Part shown: positions 13,531-25,182 of the stretch, one piece after another
Layout: each line of letters opens with the position of its first letter
Position numbering within the stretch: position 1 is the stretch's first letter
Assembly: GCA_946122785.1 (NCBI GenBank)
Contig: CAMGYJ010000002.1
Coordinates: 36,150,495-36,214,494 of the forward strand
DNA from: Linum tenue
Lineage: Eukaryota > Streptophyta > Magnoliopsida > Malpighiales > Linaceae
DNA: 64,000 nucleotides
Direction: 5' to 3'
Program-made: the position numbers and the translations under genes
Notes under the pieces: generated by a model
Told to the model about the DNA's origin: nothing
What the model saw: only the letters and a program-made list of their open reading frames with translations
Database searches by the model: none

Positions 13531-13871
13531 TTGAGTTCTATTTTGGCCAAGTTTTCCTAATTTTTAACAAAGTTTGAGTGAATTGTATTTTGACTTAGCA
13601 GAGAGAAATCTAATTGGGTTGATTGAACACACATAGATTGGATGAGGTTGAGTAATTGCATGAAAATGAGCTATTTACTTCCATATGTATTGGGTAAAAT
13701 CCTTATAGTGAAATTCTAGGTCTTAAAACCAATTTTGGTTAATTGGGTGGAAGAGAAGTCTCTATTGACTAACTATTTTAAGAGATTCTTGGATACATTA
13801 GTGATGATCCAATGTTAATTAATGATTTCCCACATTATAGAAGTAAAGTTGAAAAAGTCTAGGGTCGCACC
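13531..13871. other. Left flank of the Athila-like insertion, no gene seen
   Basis: AT-rich sequence ending in the AATTG target copy at 13872-13876. No coding signature. Confidence 0.5.
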
Positions 13872-13876
13872 AATTG

Positions 13877-15221
13877 TGATTCAGACTCAATTGCACATGC
13901 TTTAGCCTTCATTTTTTGATTGTTTGACTTTGTTATCATTGTTCCTTGATCTATTATACACTAGGTTGTGCTTCTTTTGTCATATTTCAGGTCCTAGTAC
14001 ATGTGGGAAGGTCTTGGACAAATTCCGGGTCATTCGGAGGTCAAAACGAGCCAAAAAGTGGAGGTTGAGCACTGTTCACGGGCTGGAGGCAAATGTCACG
14101 CCCTTAGACTTTGAAAATCACCCCCAGGGAGTGAAGTGTATAACTTCACGGTCTGGACTCATTTATCACGGTCCTAAGACCGTGAAAATCAGCCCCATAC
14201 CATGAAGTGGCCAATTTTCAGAGTTGGTTTGCGTCTCACTGGACTCAAGTCAGTTCACAGTCGCAAAGACCATGAACTCGACACTGTCAGGCAAATATAA
14301 AGAGAGAAATGGGGAGAGAGAAAGGGGAGCTGGTTTTTGGAGGAAAATTTGATTCTCTCTAGGGTTTTGACCCAAAACCGAAAGGGGAGTTCTAGTGAGT
14401 GTATGAGAGAGAGAGAGAGAGAGAGTTCTTTAGTGAACCTGGAGCTTAATTGAAGGCATTGATCAAGCTTGAAAGCAAGGAAACAAGCCTAGAAGAGAAG
14501 AAGAAAAAGATCTTGGCCTCCAATTTGCAATATCTCTCTTTTCTCTCTAAAAACTCACCCTCTTTTCTCTTGGGTTTAAGAACCCTAGTTCTAGATTTTG
14601 ATTGAGTGTTGTTGTATGTGGTGAATTCCATGTTTGATTGAGTTTATTATCTAAGTTATGGATGGTTTTCATGAATGGCATGAGTTTGGATTCGATTTTC
14701 ATGTTTTGAGCTTTTGACCTAGGAGGGAGAAAATCCTCTTAGAGCCCCTTTCTTGGCGTCTTCAGGTCACTCCTCACCCTATATCGTCCGGGTAATCCCC
14801 GAGGGAGTCGATTGGATCGAGCTCCTACGATATAGGGGTTCCCTAGGTTGAATAGAGCACCACTTGTCCATCACTTCACCGTTCTAGGTCCGTCTCGAGG
14901 GAGTTCATCTCCTAACGGTAGGGTACTGATTCGATCGAGTTAAGATGGTACTCAACATCGATCCTACGATGGAGCTAGGAGGATTCAACACAAGAGCGCT
15001 CCCAAACTTGTAAATAGCAAGGTTAGTGGTTAGCTAGGTTAGTTAGTTTAATTCTCTTTATCACTACTCTAGGTTGGCTAGATAACGAACCCTAAACCTG
15101 AAGTAGGGTAAGCCTAGATCCTCGCGGTACGATAAATTATTATTTCTTGCTTGCCCTATGCTACACCCGGTCGGCAGTTATACTTGGCCGTCGATCGGGA
15201 TGTTGTAGTTGGAACGAGTCC
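13877..15221 (+). repeat. 5' LTR of the Athila-like element
   Basis: About 1345 bp. It matches 18647-18943, 25908-25971 and 40503-41455 in order, including GGGAGAGAGAAAGGGGAG and the stretch ending CGATCGGGATGTTGTAGTTG. The last base is C where the 3' LTR has A. It contains a small hairpin (TCACGGTC, CTAA, GACCGTGA) near 14167-14186. Confidence 0.85.
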
Positions 15222-15226
15222 GTTTT

Positions 15227-15244
15227 TGGCGCCGTTGCCGGGGA
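15227..15244 (+). promoter_or_regulatory. Primer-binding site, tRNA-Asp type
   Basis: TGGCGCCGTTGCCGGGGA, 18 nt, fully complementary to the 3' end of plant tRNA-Asp including CCA. It lies five bases after the 5' LTR. Confidence 0.93.
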
Positions 15245-15393
15245 ACACATTCTAGGTTATTTGAAAAAGGCTTAGGTCGTTACTTTAGCCATTTTGTGTT
15301 TTGTTTTGAGTTATGTTTATCCACTCTTCACTTGAAGGGTGGTTGGTGTTTGTTTGATTTTCTTTTTGTGTTTTTGTCGTTGTAGGTTGAACC

Positions 15394-16562
15394 ATGGAAC
15401 CTAATTGCTTCTACAACATGTGGGGGTATCCATAACCACCCGAATGGGGGTACCCCGGAGCTTCATGGAGTGACCAAGAAGGTGGAGGCCAAGGAACCAG
15501 GTTCTATGATGAACCTCCCTTCCAAGAAGAAGAACCATACCAATGGGGTATGAAGAGGCTTCCCAATATAAAGAAGATTTCCCTCCACAAGTCGAGGAGA
15601 AATCCAAGTTGGAGTTGGCAATGGAAAATTTCATGGGACAATCCTCAAGACCATTTGTCACTCCACAACCAGAGCCAATTGCAGCTATGGTGGAGTGGTT
15701 TGCTCGAGGCACCGATGAAGGGTGCTCGAACTTGGATCTCCCCCAACCCGAAGTGAAGTCTAAGTTGGAGCTTGCCATGGAGAAATTTGAAAGAACAAGC
15801 TCCAACACGAATTTTCAACCCCTCCCTCCACCCGGTTTGACACTTGAAGAGAAGGTGACACGAGCTTGTGCAAGCTATCGCCTCTCATCATTGGAATAGA
15901 AAGAGGAGGTTGAAGGTGCGATCAATGACAACTGTGTGGAGCAAAATGAACTCACCCCGGAGAGCTCCTGTGGTGAGGATGAACAAGAAGGTTGCATTGA
16001 CGTCTCTCATCACTTTTCCCTTCCCGAGAGCAACTTTGAAGACCAAGTCACGAGTATGGAGGAGCAAGAGAATCATTTCTATGATCTTGCATGGCATCTT
16101 GCCACCCAAATTGTACTTGAAGACATGAATGGGAAGGAGGAAGAAGTGGTTGAATAGGAGGAAGTGAGCTTAGAAGAGGAGGAAGCTCTTGAGTGTTCCC
16201 AAGGGGAGGAACGAATCGAAGAAGGAAGGGAGGTTGAGAAAGAAGAAGAAGGAGCAAGTGGTGTCCAAAATGAGGACCAGGTCGAGGTGGATGAAGCTTC
16301 AACAAGTTACAAGTGCTATAAAAGCTTTTCACCAGACCTTTATATGCTTTTGGAGAATGACCCATTTGCGGCTCTTTGCCAAGCCAAGGCCGAACCATCG
16401 GGGATCCCTCTTGGTGGATGCGATGGAAGTCAATCGAGGTTGCATTATATGGTGTGGGGCAAAGAGAAGAAGGAAATAAAGAGAGGTCTCGTGGGTGGAG
16501 CCTCAAAGCCACTCAAGTTTGCGAGCCCTCAATCATGGACTCGTCCAATGCTCGTGACTTGA
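15394..16562 (+). pseudogene. gag-like acidic frame of the Athila-like element, broken
   Basis: From the ATG at 15394 the frame reads MEPNCFYNMWGYP, then TAA, then continues to about 15546, where a single-base shift is needed to enter the long frame. That frame has LELAMENFMGQSS and LELAMEKFERTSS, a repeated segment typical of this gypsy group, then runs through TAG stops at 15897-15899 and 16155-16157 and ends near 16562. The last third is very rich in glutamate. There is no zinc knuckle, protease or polymerase signature. The protein could not be made in one piece. Family assignment is by pattern only. Confidence 0.6.
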
Positions 16563-18633
16563 GACATCACCTCACCGACGAGAACCTAAAATTCAAGGAG
16601 GTTCTTATATGGACCGAAACTTGAAGATCAACCGTCCAACTCACGATGTTAAAGTAGAGCTTGGTGGGAGGCAACCCATCCCAACATTTTGCATCTCTTT
16701 TTGGCTTCAATAAGACAACCTTTGAATAGATTTTGGTGGTGTTTTCCTGTGGCCTTGCTCTTCCGGATCTCACCCTCCCTCCACTCCCATCCACCAACAT
16801 TTACACCCTATCCGATAACATCGTTCTACCACCTTATTTTACGCCATTGAGGGCAATGTCAAGGTTAAGTGTGTATTTGGTGGTGGTGGGGGGGGGGGGT
16901 GGTAGTCGTCTATGCATGTGTGTGTGAATGATTAGTGTGATTTTGAATGCTTTGGATCCTAGTTGCATGGCCAAATTTTTAAAATTTGAGGGCTCCAAGC
17001 ATAGCAACTTCTATATTTGCATGATCATACGGGCACCTTTGGTGATTTGTTTTGAATCTCGTGGTTATTAGCATTGTCTATGGATGATTTGCTTGTGATT
17101 GTGTGCATCCTATGATGACGAATGGGACTTGTATTAGGTTTGTGCATAGGTTCAGTTCTCATGTGTTTGTGAACCGATAGGTGTTTTGAATCGATTACTC
17201 GCTTTTCACAGTTGCCTATGCATCAAGTTTAGGAAATTAGAACGAATGATTGAGCACCTAGTTAGCTATGTGAGACTTGTGTCGTTCGTTTCGTTCTTGT
17301 GTGATAGATCCCCCTTTACATGATGTGTAGAGTTCACGTTGTTGCTAGTAAGGAAGATGTAGGCATATGATTAGTCCATGACCCCAAAGTTGACCGATCC
17401 GATCAAATTATCCCTTAGTCAAACCTTTTTAGCCGTGTGTCTAAGGGTCGCTCTCGTGTTAGGTAGCTCTTGCTACTTGAGCTTAATTGATTTAGAAAGA
17501 GCGACCCTACTTTCTTCATGTCTACACCGCTATGAATCACCCTTGTGTTTGAAAGCTCCATTCATACCATTTGAGCTTAAATGAGGTTCCACATGAGTGA
17601 TTTGTGTATGGTTTTGCTAAGAATGAAAAAGTCAATGTTGGAGGTAGTTTTTCAAAGCGAGCATTGTTCCTTAAGTTGAAAAATGTGGCATGTGTATATA
17701 GCTCTCTATACCCCTCAAAGAAAAGAGAAAGAAATTAATAAAAGGGCAAAGAAGAAAAGAGAGTGGCCACCAAAAATATAATAAATGTAGGATATGCTCT
17801 TAGAAGTGTTTCTTAGCATGCAAGCGATAGGAACACTTACATGATTTTTAACTCCTCACTCTTGTGCTTGAAAATTGAATAGAAAATGTAGCAAGAAAGT
17901 ATATGTGACATGGTTTGGTGATTGGTTGTGGTTTGGAATGAAGGGAAGTGTGGTTTTTTGCCGAAGCTAGTGGTCATTGCTTGTTGAAGAAGGTTCTAGT
18001 CAAAACCATAGAACCTTGTTTTGGTTTTAGGTCAAAGATGTGGAAGCTCATATTATGTTTGCCACCACCCAAAAATCCTTTTCCCCATGTCCTAGACCCT
18101 AGCCAGTTATTTGAACCCGTGTCTAAGACCTCCAGACAAGCTAGCAACGACACCCATCTTGTGAGCTCTAGCATTTAGAGGCTACCGTCATGGTAAAGGG
18201 ACGTTAGGATTGAGCGTGAATATGCACATTTTTTTGCATCAAATGGTACCGAACCCACTGGTCGAGAGTGAGTGATTCATTCATCATGTTTTGCTCATTT
18301 CTTATACCCGGTGAGGACCTAGGTTGCTCGATCGTTCGTTCCTATGATGTGATCTTTATGCATGAGTAACTGTGATTGGTGAGTCGTCAAGCATGTTGTG
18401 CGTTGATTGGTGAATAATGTAAGAACCATTCTTTTGCACAATTTTAATATAGTTGAATGTCGTTTGTGGTGGTTGCCAAGATTACCTTGTTTTCGTCTAT
18501 AGGTTGGTGTCAAACTAACCATTGAGATTCGTTTCTTTTGTGCCCTATGATATGCCTCAAAAACTTTGTTGAAAATGAAGTTGTAAGCTTACCTTGTTTT
18601 GTACTTGGTTTTCTTGGGGACAAGCAAATGTTC
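16563..18633 (+). other. Non-coding interior of the Athila-like element
   Basis: Contains a G run (16886-16900) and a long AT-rich part with no coding signature. Pol domains are absent, so the element would depend on a partner for mobility. Confidence 0.6.
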
Positions 18634-18646
18634 AAGTGTGAGGGTG
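18634..18646 (+). promoter_or_regulatory. Polypurine tract region before the 3' LTR
   Basis: AAGTGTGAGGGTG directly before TGATTC. The wider text GGGGACAAGCAAATGTTC is the usual lead-in of this gypsy group. Confidence 0.7.
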
Positions 18647-18943
18647 TGATTCGGGCTCAATTACACATATTTTAGCCCTAATTTCTTGATTGTTTGACTT
18701 CGTTATCATCGTCCCTCGACCTATTTTACGTTTGGTTGTGATTCTTTTGTCACATTTCAGGTCAAGTACATGTGGGAGGGTCCGGGACAAGTTTCAGGTC
18801 ATTCGGCGGTCAAAACGAGCCAAAAAGTGGAGGTTGAGCACTGTTCACGGGCTCAGGGCAAATGTCACGCCCTTAGACCGTGAAAATCACCTCCAGGGAG
18901 TGAAGTTCATGACTTCACAGTCTGGACTCATTTATCATGATCC
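18647..18943 (+). repeat. 3' LTR of the Athila-like element, first piece
   Basis: Starts TGATTCGGGCTCAA, parallel to 13877. It ends with GATCC (18939-18943), the target copy of the Copia-like insertion. Confidence 0.85.
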
Positions 18944-19663
18944 TGTTGGGAAAATTGTTCACGTATACTATTTTTCTTGCAACACAAGCAAACACATAAG
19001 ATTAAGAAAAACATGCAAAGACACATGCAAGCGTCCTAGCCGATAGAATTCACTATCTCTCCTTAAAGAATCTTATTCCGCTCAAGTACCCAAGGTTATG
19101 GAATGATTCCTCCCAAGATAGAAAGGACGTACCTTTTCCGGCGTAGCGGTACCTCAAACCCCGGAAACCCTCGAACGCAGCGAAACGGCGAGAACCACAC
19201 TTGACTCTATTTTTCCTTTGAAAAAGAATGCAGAAAAAACAGTTTTGAACTTTGGCAGAATTTTGGTACCGGGAAAAACTGATGTAAAAAACCAGAGGGG
19301 GGTTAGGTGCTATTTATAGAAAATGAAGGGATGCATTGAAGGGAGGCAAATCTTCATATGGGTGGTTACACCCCAACCATTGCATTGGTTCGTTTAAAAT
19401 ATTTCAACCATTGCATTGGTTCGTCCTCATGGAAGTTGGACCGGTTTGGTTATTCCAACCGCCATATCGGTTCGGTTCGAATTGGTTCAACTCGGTTTGG
19501 TTCATTTGGTTACACAAACCAATTTAACCAATTAACCACATATTACATCAAATCGATCGAATTCGAGGCCATGCCTTCCCACATCTTACCAACATGGTAC
19601 TTCAAGAGACTCTCTTGAAACTTTCCCCTTTTATTTCCATTCACACCACTAAAAATCCCAACA
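18944..19663 (-). repeat. 3' LTR of the Copia-like element
   Basis: 720 bp, same length as its partner at 25183-25902. Differences seen: TTCCGCTC/TTCCCCTC, AACCCTCG/AACCATCG, ACCACAC/ACCGCAC, GCAAATC/GCAACTC, TCGTCC/TCGGCC. Confidence 0.95.
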
Positions 19664-19672
19664 ATCCCCCAC
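19664..19672 (-). promoter_or_regulatory. Polypurine tract of the Copia-like element
   Basis: On the minus strand GTGGGGGAT is followed directly by TGTTGGG, the start of the LTR. This fixes the direction of the element. Confidence 0.8.
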
Positions 19673-20130
19673 ATGAATGGAGAATGTTGTACTTCAAAAA
19701 CTATGCAAAAAATCGTGTGATTCTCGACTAAGAATTAGTTGCATCGGAATAGGTAGGTTTCCCTTTGAACCTTCCTTAGTGAACATATATCGAGTATACT
19801 CACCAATCGGTAGATGTGATATCTTTGAAACGTCGGTTTTGCTTGTATACTAAGACAACATATGTCACACACCTAACTCTTATCCGTTCACTGGTTCTCA
19901 TTGTTGTGTTCGTTTCAGCCATGAACACCGCCTGGTCTCATGAGTGCTTAGAGAACTGGCCTTCTTTTATTCTCCTTGAAGCGGCCCCACTTCACGCTCA
20001 CATAGGTGATTTCTAAACATGTATTCCGAAAATACACTATTTGATCACATCCTGTGTCAAACTTAGAAGCCATTAAAAACCTTCCATCTTTAGGTTTACC
20101 CTTATAGTTGGACATTGTCTCATCATGAGA

Positions 20131-20516
20131 ATGGACTTTGAATAATTTGACAATGTCGGACCATCAATCACAACTTTGTTTTCTCCTTGAACCTAGAGGT
20201 TGGGTCTGCCAATCCTGCTTAGGTAGAGTTACCGCCATGATGATTTGTGCTAGGCCACGAGTCCATTCCCTTCGATGCTTTAACAATTTCTAGGTGGGCC
20301 CCACTTTTGTTATCAGTTGATCAATGGACTTTGAATAATTTGACAATGTCGGACCATCAATCACAACTTTGTTTTCTCCTTGAACCTAGAGGTTGGGTCT
20401 GCCAATCCTGCTTAGGTAGAGTTACCGCCATGATGATTTGTGCTAGGCCACGAGTCCATTCCCTTCGATGCTTTAACAATTTCTAGGTGGGCCCCACTTT
20501 TGTTATCACTTGATCT
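20131..20516. repeat. 193-bp tandem duplication inside the Copia-like element
   Basis: Copies at 20131-20323 and 20324-20516, nearly identical (TCAGTTG against TCACTTG near the end). Confidence 0.92.
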
Positions 20517-20773
20517 AAATGATCAACTTAGATAACTTCACTTGAAATTAATCTTAGTGTTATATTTCCATTATCAATGAAGAGATTTTTCACATAACAC
20601 TTCTAGCCCTTGCAATAACCATTTTGTGCACAAGTGCGTTTATTAACGGCAGTCTATGCGGGCCAGACTATTAAACTTCACCGGTCTTAGAGTTTAACTT
20701 AGACGTTTTCCAAGATACTGCTCCTCGTTAACCATAAATGCCTATCCATTAATGGACTATGGCTTTTGGTTCA

Positions 20774-21447
20774 CCCAGTGAGTTCCTTTGGGTAAAATTC
20801 ACCAAAGACTCGTCTCTTTTGATTCACTACACATCATGTGTGTTTGCCTTGATTTTATTGCCTTGCAATAATCATAACACATGCCAACGGTGTTGAAGTC
20901 TCTCTACTTCATTAACCTTAGAGTACTTAAACTTCACAAGTATCTCTTCAAATGTAGTGACATTTATGACTTAGCTTAGGGTTTACGTAAAATTCCTAAG
21001 TATTCACATCCTTCACTTTGGAATCACCCAAGCGACATTCCACATCACTTCTCCCCAATTTATCCCCCACATTTCAACTATTTCGCCATAGTTGTTGAAA
21101 CCAACGTTTCCCAGTGAGTTCCTTTGGGTAAAATTCACCAAAGACTCGTCTCTTTTGATTCACTACACATCATGTGTGTTTGCCTTGATTTTATTGCGTT
21201 GCAATAATCATAACACATGCCAACGGGGTTGAAGTCTCTCTACTTCATTAACCTTAGAGTACTTAAACTTCACAAGTATCTCTTCAAATGTAGTGACATT
21301 TATGACTTAGCTTAGGGTTTACGTAAAATTCCTAAGTATTTACATCCTTCACTTTGGAATCACCCAAGCGACATTCCACATCACTTCTCCCCAATTTATC
21401 CCCCACGTTTCAACTATTTCGCCATAGTTGTTGAAACCAACGTTTCC
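20774..21447. repeat. 336-bp tandem duplication inside the Copia-like element
   Basis: Copies at 20774-21109 and 21110-21447 with a few substitutions. Each ends in AACCAACGTTTCC and holds an internal purine run GTGGGGGAT on the minus strand. Confidence 0.92.
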
Positions 21448-21845
21448 GATTTGGGGAATGTTGTTCGTATACATTCATGTATATGGTCAAAATCATCTCT
21501 TTGGGAAGAGTGGATCAACATCAATAAATATTCTAGCCTCTGACATAACGTCAATATATGCTAGAGTTTACTCATAAGTTATACCCTTGGACTGTGTTAA
21601 CTCCACAAGGTTTAAGGACTCTCACTTTCTCAAGTGACACCTTCATACTTTCAAGTATGACTTCGCTTACCTTTCCACTTTTGTCTTATGAATAGGTTTG
21701 CGTCCCATTATAGGGTCTTGAGATAGTAGCCGAAACAATGGGCTCTTCTCCCCCACAATTCTACTCTTTGCCAAACATCATGGAATAATCCCATTTATTT
21801 TTCATGGTTTTACTTATTGAACACCGCCAACCACTATATGTGTCT

Positions 21846-22218
21846 AATTGTTTACCAATGGTATGATCTCACTTGATTAGCATACCACAAACAATTCAGA
21901 TTTTATTAGAAAAATCATCCAATTACTTACCAATGGTATTGATCAAAGCAACTTGAGACGTCATAAGTAATTCAGATGCATTCCAGTAATGGAAATCCCA
22001 TCTAATTACTTGCCAATGACATTTCATCTATGTAACATGATATACCACAAGTAATTCAAACGAATTTCTAATTCAATTGTCTGATTACTTTCCAATGGTA
22101 TAAACTTTATAAATATACCATAAGTAATCCAGACTTAAGTTCAATAAGATCATCTCAATTGAGCTCTCATTCCAAATTGTTTTCCAATGATATACATCTA
22201 TATATACCATAAACAATT
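21846..22218. repeat. Array of five hairpin units with compensating changes
   Basis: Arm pairs: 21846-21864/21882-21896, 21921-21939/21962-21972, 22004-22022/22042-22056, 22083-22101/22115-22129, 22175-22193/22204-22218. Units 1 and 5 pair AATTGTTT with AAACAATT; units 2 and 3 pair AATTACTT with AAGTAATT; unit 4 pairs GATTACTT with AAGTAATC. A second block (about CCAATGGTAT with ATACCA) extends the stem. Spacing is 75-92 nt. No coding frame explains the pattern. Confidence 0.8.
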
Positions 22219-22935
22219 CTGGCAACTAGCTCCACGTTGATAATCATAGTCATCTTGATGACGACCATCATTTGGCAAGCTTATTAAATCCCTTTAAGGA
22301 TCAATCATAGCTTCATTTTCCTTGCCCTCATGGCATAGGAAACATCAAGTCCTAAACCACATACATGATAAATAAATTATCATGTCTTCACAACTATCAC
22401 AGGAACTAGAATTCCTTATTGCTTGTAGCTTTCTCGTAATGCAATCCTTAAACGTGCATTAACCAAATTTCTTCTCCAACACATTGGAGGTATACTCTTT
22501 CAAACTATGTCCAACATACTATGAACATTACGTTTGCAACCATTCCGGCTTAGATAGACTTGACTCACAAGTCCCCACTTGCCACACTCCATAGGTTTTA
22601 CACACCTATGATTGTTCATATTCTCCCTCTAGATAGTTTATTACTATCCAAACCACCGTTACTTAGAGTCCATGAAGGATTATCATAAGTACTTCCATCA
22701 TCTCATGCATCACATTGAATGAAGTCCAAATTAAATTGGCACATTTATCATTCATCCATGCCACAAAAATGAAATGGACCAATGCAATAAAAGCATTAAA
22801 ACTTTGTGGTTAATTTTGGAACCAAACAAACTCGTAAGGTTTTATCCAACTAATTTTCCATTTGGGAGATAAGAACATTTGTCCTTTATTAATCATGTAA
22901 ATACACGACTTACATAGGTACACACATATTAATAC

Positions 22936-23646
22936 TAGGGCTGCAAATGAGCCGATCTGAGCCGAGTTTTACCCCAGCTTGAGCTTGGCTCGTTAACAAA
23001 TGTGTTGAGCTCGAGCTCGAGCCATTTATTAACGAGCCGAGTCGAGTCGAGTCGAGTTCGAGCTAAGCTTGTTTACTAAATTCTTAGATCGCACTTGATA
23101 CATTCATTTTGTATGTCGTGTATGATACATGTGATTGATGTAACGATAAATAAATAATCAAATGTTCAACATTAATTAATCTTATATTATAATTTGTAGG
23201 TGTCATATTGTTTAGTTAATAAATTTTAACTAGTTCAAATTATGTTATTTCATAGTATCGAAACAATTTTGTACATAATTTCTTTATAGAATTAAAAATA
23301 AGGCATATTTTCTTACATGTTCAACATGTTAAACTTCACATGATGTGAGATATATAATTTAACAATCCTATGAATTATGAAAGTCCAAATTTGATCGATT
23401 CGTCCATAAGTCGGTGATCAAGTTGGCCATCAAACCACAATGTTGAGACATCTCATGAGCTCTAATTGAGCCAACTCACGAGTTGAGCTCAACAAGCCAC
23501 TGAGTCGAGTTAGCTCGCGAGCTTCGCGAGCTTAACAAAGCTAAGCTCAAGCTTGGCTCAATAGTAAACGAGTCGAGTTTCGAACGAGTTTTTCCCGATT
23601 CGAGCCTCGAGTTGCTCGCGAGTAGCTCGGCTCATTTGCAGCCCTA
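22936..23646. mobile_element. hAT-type MITE, 711 bp
   Basis: Perfect 20-bp terminal inverted repeats starting TAGGGCTGCAAATGAGCC, and an 8-bp target duplication ATTAATAC at 22928-22935 and 23647-23654. Subterminal regions are full of GAGCTCG/CGAGC words. There is no coding sequence. The 8-bp duplication and TAGGG ends place it with hAT elements. Confidence 0.95.
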
Positions 23647-23814
23647 ATTAATACCATATGTATATATACACACGCATACATATGTCTACTCCTCAAAGGA
23701 GATTACAATACATATACAAGAATCCTAAGGATTCTTAGGGTCGAAGTCAGGATCAGAGAGGCATTCATCTGTCGCTATGTGGGAGTACTTCTCCTCGTTC
23801 TCTGATTCCTCAAC

Positions 23815-24132
23815 TTACTCTTCTTCCCCCATACTCTCCATCGAGTCCACATGGGTGCCCAAATTGTCCACATTAGGACCCATTGAGTACCAATCATAGA
23901 TGGGTATATCATCTAGAGTCCAATAATTGGTTGGATGCTCTCCACCAATGTCATTATATAGCAAATCCCCGCTATCGTCATGAAAATCGAACCACTCTTC
24001 ATTGTCAAACTCCATTTCGGGAGTAGAGAGATCAATAATCTCCTGATCCGATTCGATATTGATGACCTCTATGACGTCATCGTCATCATCCTCGTGAGTT
24101 GGACTCCATACTCCGGGGGTGCTACCAGCCAT
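23815..24132 (-). CDS. Small acidic protein frame in the Copia-like element (105 aa)
   Basis: ATG at 24130-24132, stop at 23815-23817. The product begins MAGSTPGVWSPTHEDDDDD and is rich in Asp and Glu throughout (VIEVINIESDQEIIDLSTPE, then a D/Y/W-rich second half). I recognise no domain. It lies on the sense strand of the element, about 1.05 kb inside from the 5' LTR, where gag would start in a full element. An in-frame ATG-like start further upstream (24219) is possible. It could be a gag remnant, an accessory protein or a chance frame. The absence of stops over about 400 nt, together with the strongly biased composition, gives moderate support. Confidence 0.35.
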   Translation of the reverse strand: MAGSTPGVWSPTHEDDDDDVIEVINIESDQEIIDLSTPEMEFDNEEWFDFHDDSGDLLYNDIGGEHPTNYWTLDDIPIYDWYSMGPNVDNLGTHVDSMESMGEEE

Positions 24133-25165
24133 ATTTGTTCTAACAGAATGAACACACTTAATTGAACACACACTAACACATAACCAACGTGTTGCATTGT
24201 CAAGAACAAAAACCAACACAAATTATGATTTAAGGAGAAATTACACACGTTGCCATGTAATTAAATTCCATGGACCAATAAAAATTGGCAACTTACACTG
24301 TTCACATGAAATGACCAGAGACTTTATATGCATGCACGTATGGCTAACATTCCCTTAAAACCTCACTGAATTAACAGATCATAACATGCATTTCCAGCCA
24401 ACCCAATTGAATTCGGACACTTCACATCACACATGGGAACAATGCATGAACCGAATTTCTATAATGCATTATATGTATATGTATTCATGTACACAGTGAG
24501 GCACATATATATACACATACTTAGAAAAGAATAGGGATAGAATGGTACCAGACTGTCGAACGACTCTTTTCCCTCTATGGAGATCAACCAAATAGAATTA
24601 ACCAACCAGGAGCGTTCCATTGAAGTCGTCTTGCTTATGGAGAGTAGAAAGAAGAATATAAGGATTATGGTTTCCACTGTTCATCATTTGGCCACTAATA
24701 TTTATAATGCGCCACCCACTTTTCTCCCGAAACAATGCAATGCTTCAATGGACGGTTGCACAGTGAGAACCGTCATGCTCCTCCATGCAGAGGACATATC
24801 CATGTAACTTCATTTAAGGGGGGAAAAAACGACAAAGGAAGGGGACGTGTCCCTCCATCCAGGCAACCGCCAAATGATAGTTTCCATGCCATTTTTTTCT
24901 TTTCTTTTCACGACACACCAATGCATGCAATGAGTTCATGCATTACCAAAATGCAATAACAAATGAATAAGAAACCAAATGATTGCATGGTAATTTGCAT
25001 GGTAATTACAAGAAAAGAATATCATGGCAAACAACAAACGTAGCTATCCTGATAGTGTGAGGCATACAAACGAACTCATCTTACCATAAAACTGTCCAAT
25101 CGGTGATTTCATGATACTACCTCTCATCAGATTAACTAGTATATGTGAACAAAATATGTAATATG

Positions 25166-25180
25166 ATAAGATTCTTTAAG
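25166..25180 (-). promoter_or_regulatory. Candidate primer site complementary to the element's own LTR
   Basis: On the minus strand this reads CTTAAAGAATCTTAT, two bases after the end of the 5' LTR. Its exact 15-nt complement occurs in sense orientation inside the LTR (25301-25315, and 19062-19076 in the other LTR). No tRNA-type site (TGG...) is present here. That the two pair is inferred. Confidence 0.4.
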
Positions 25181-25182
25181 AT

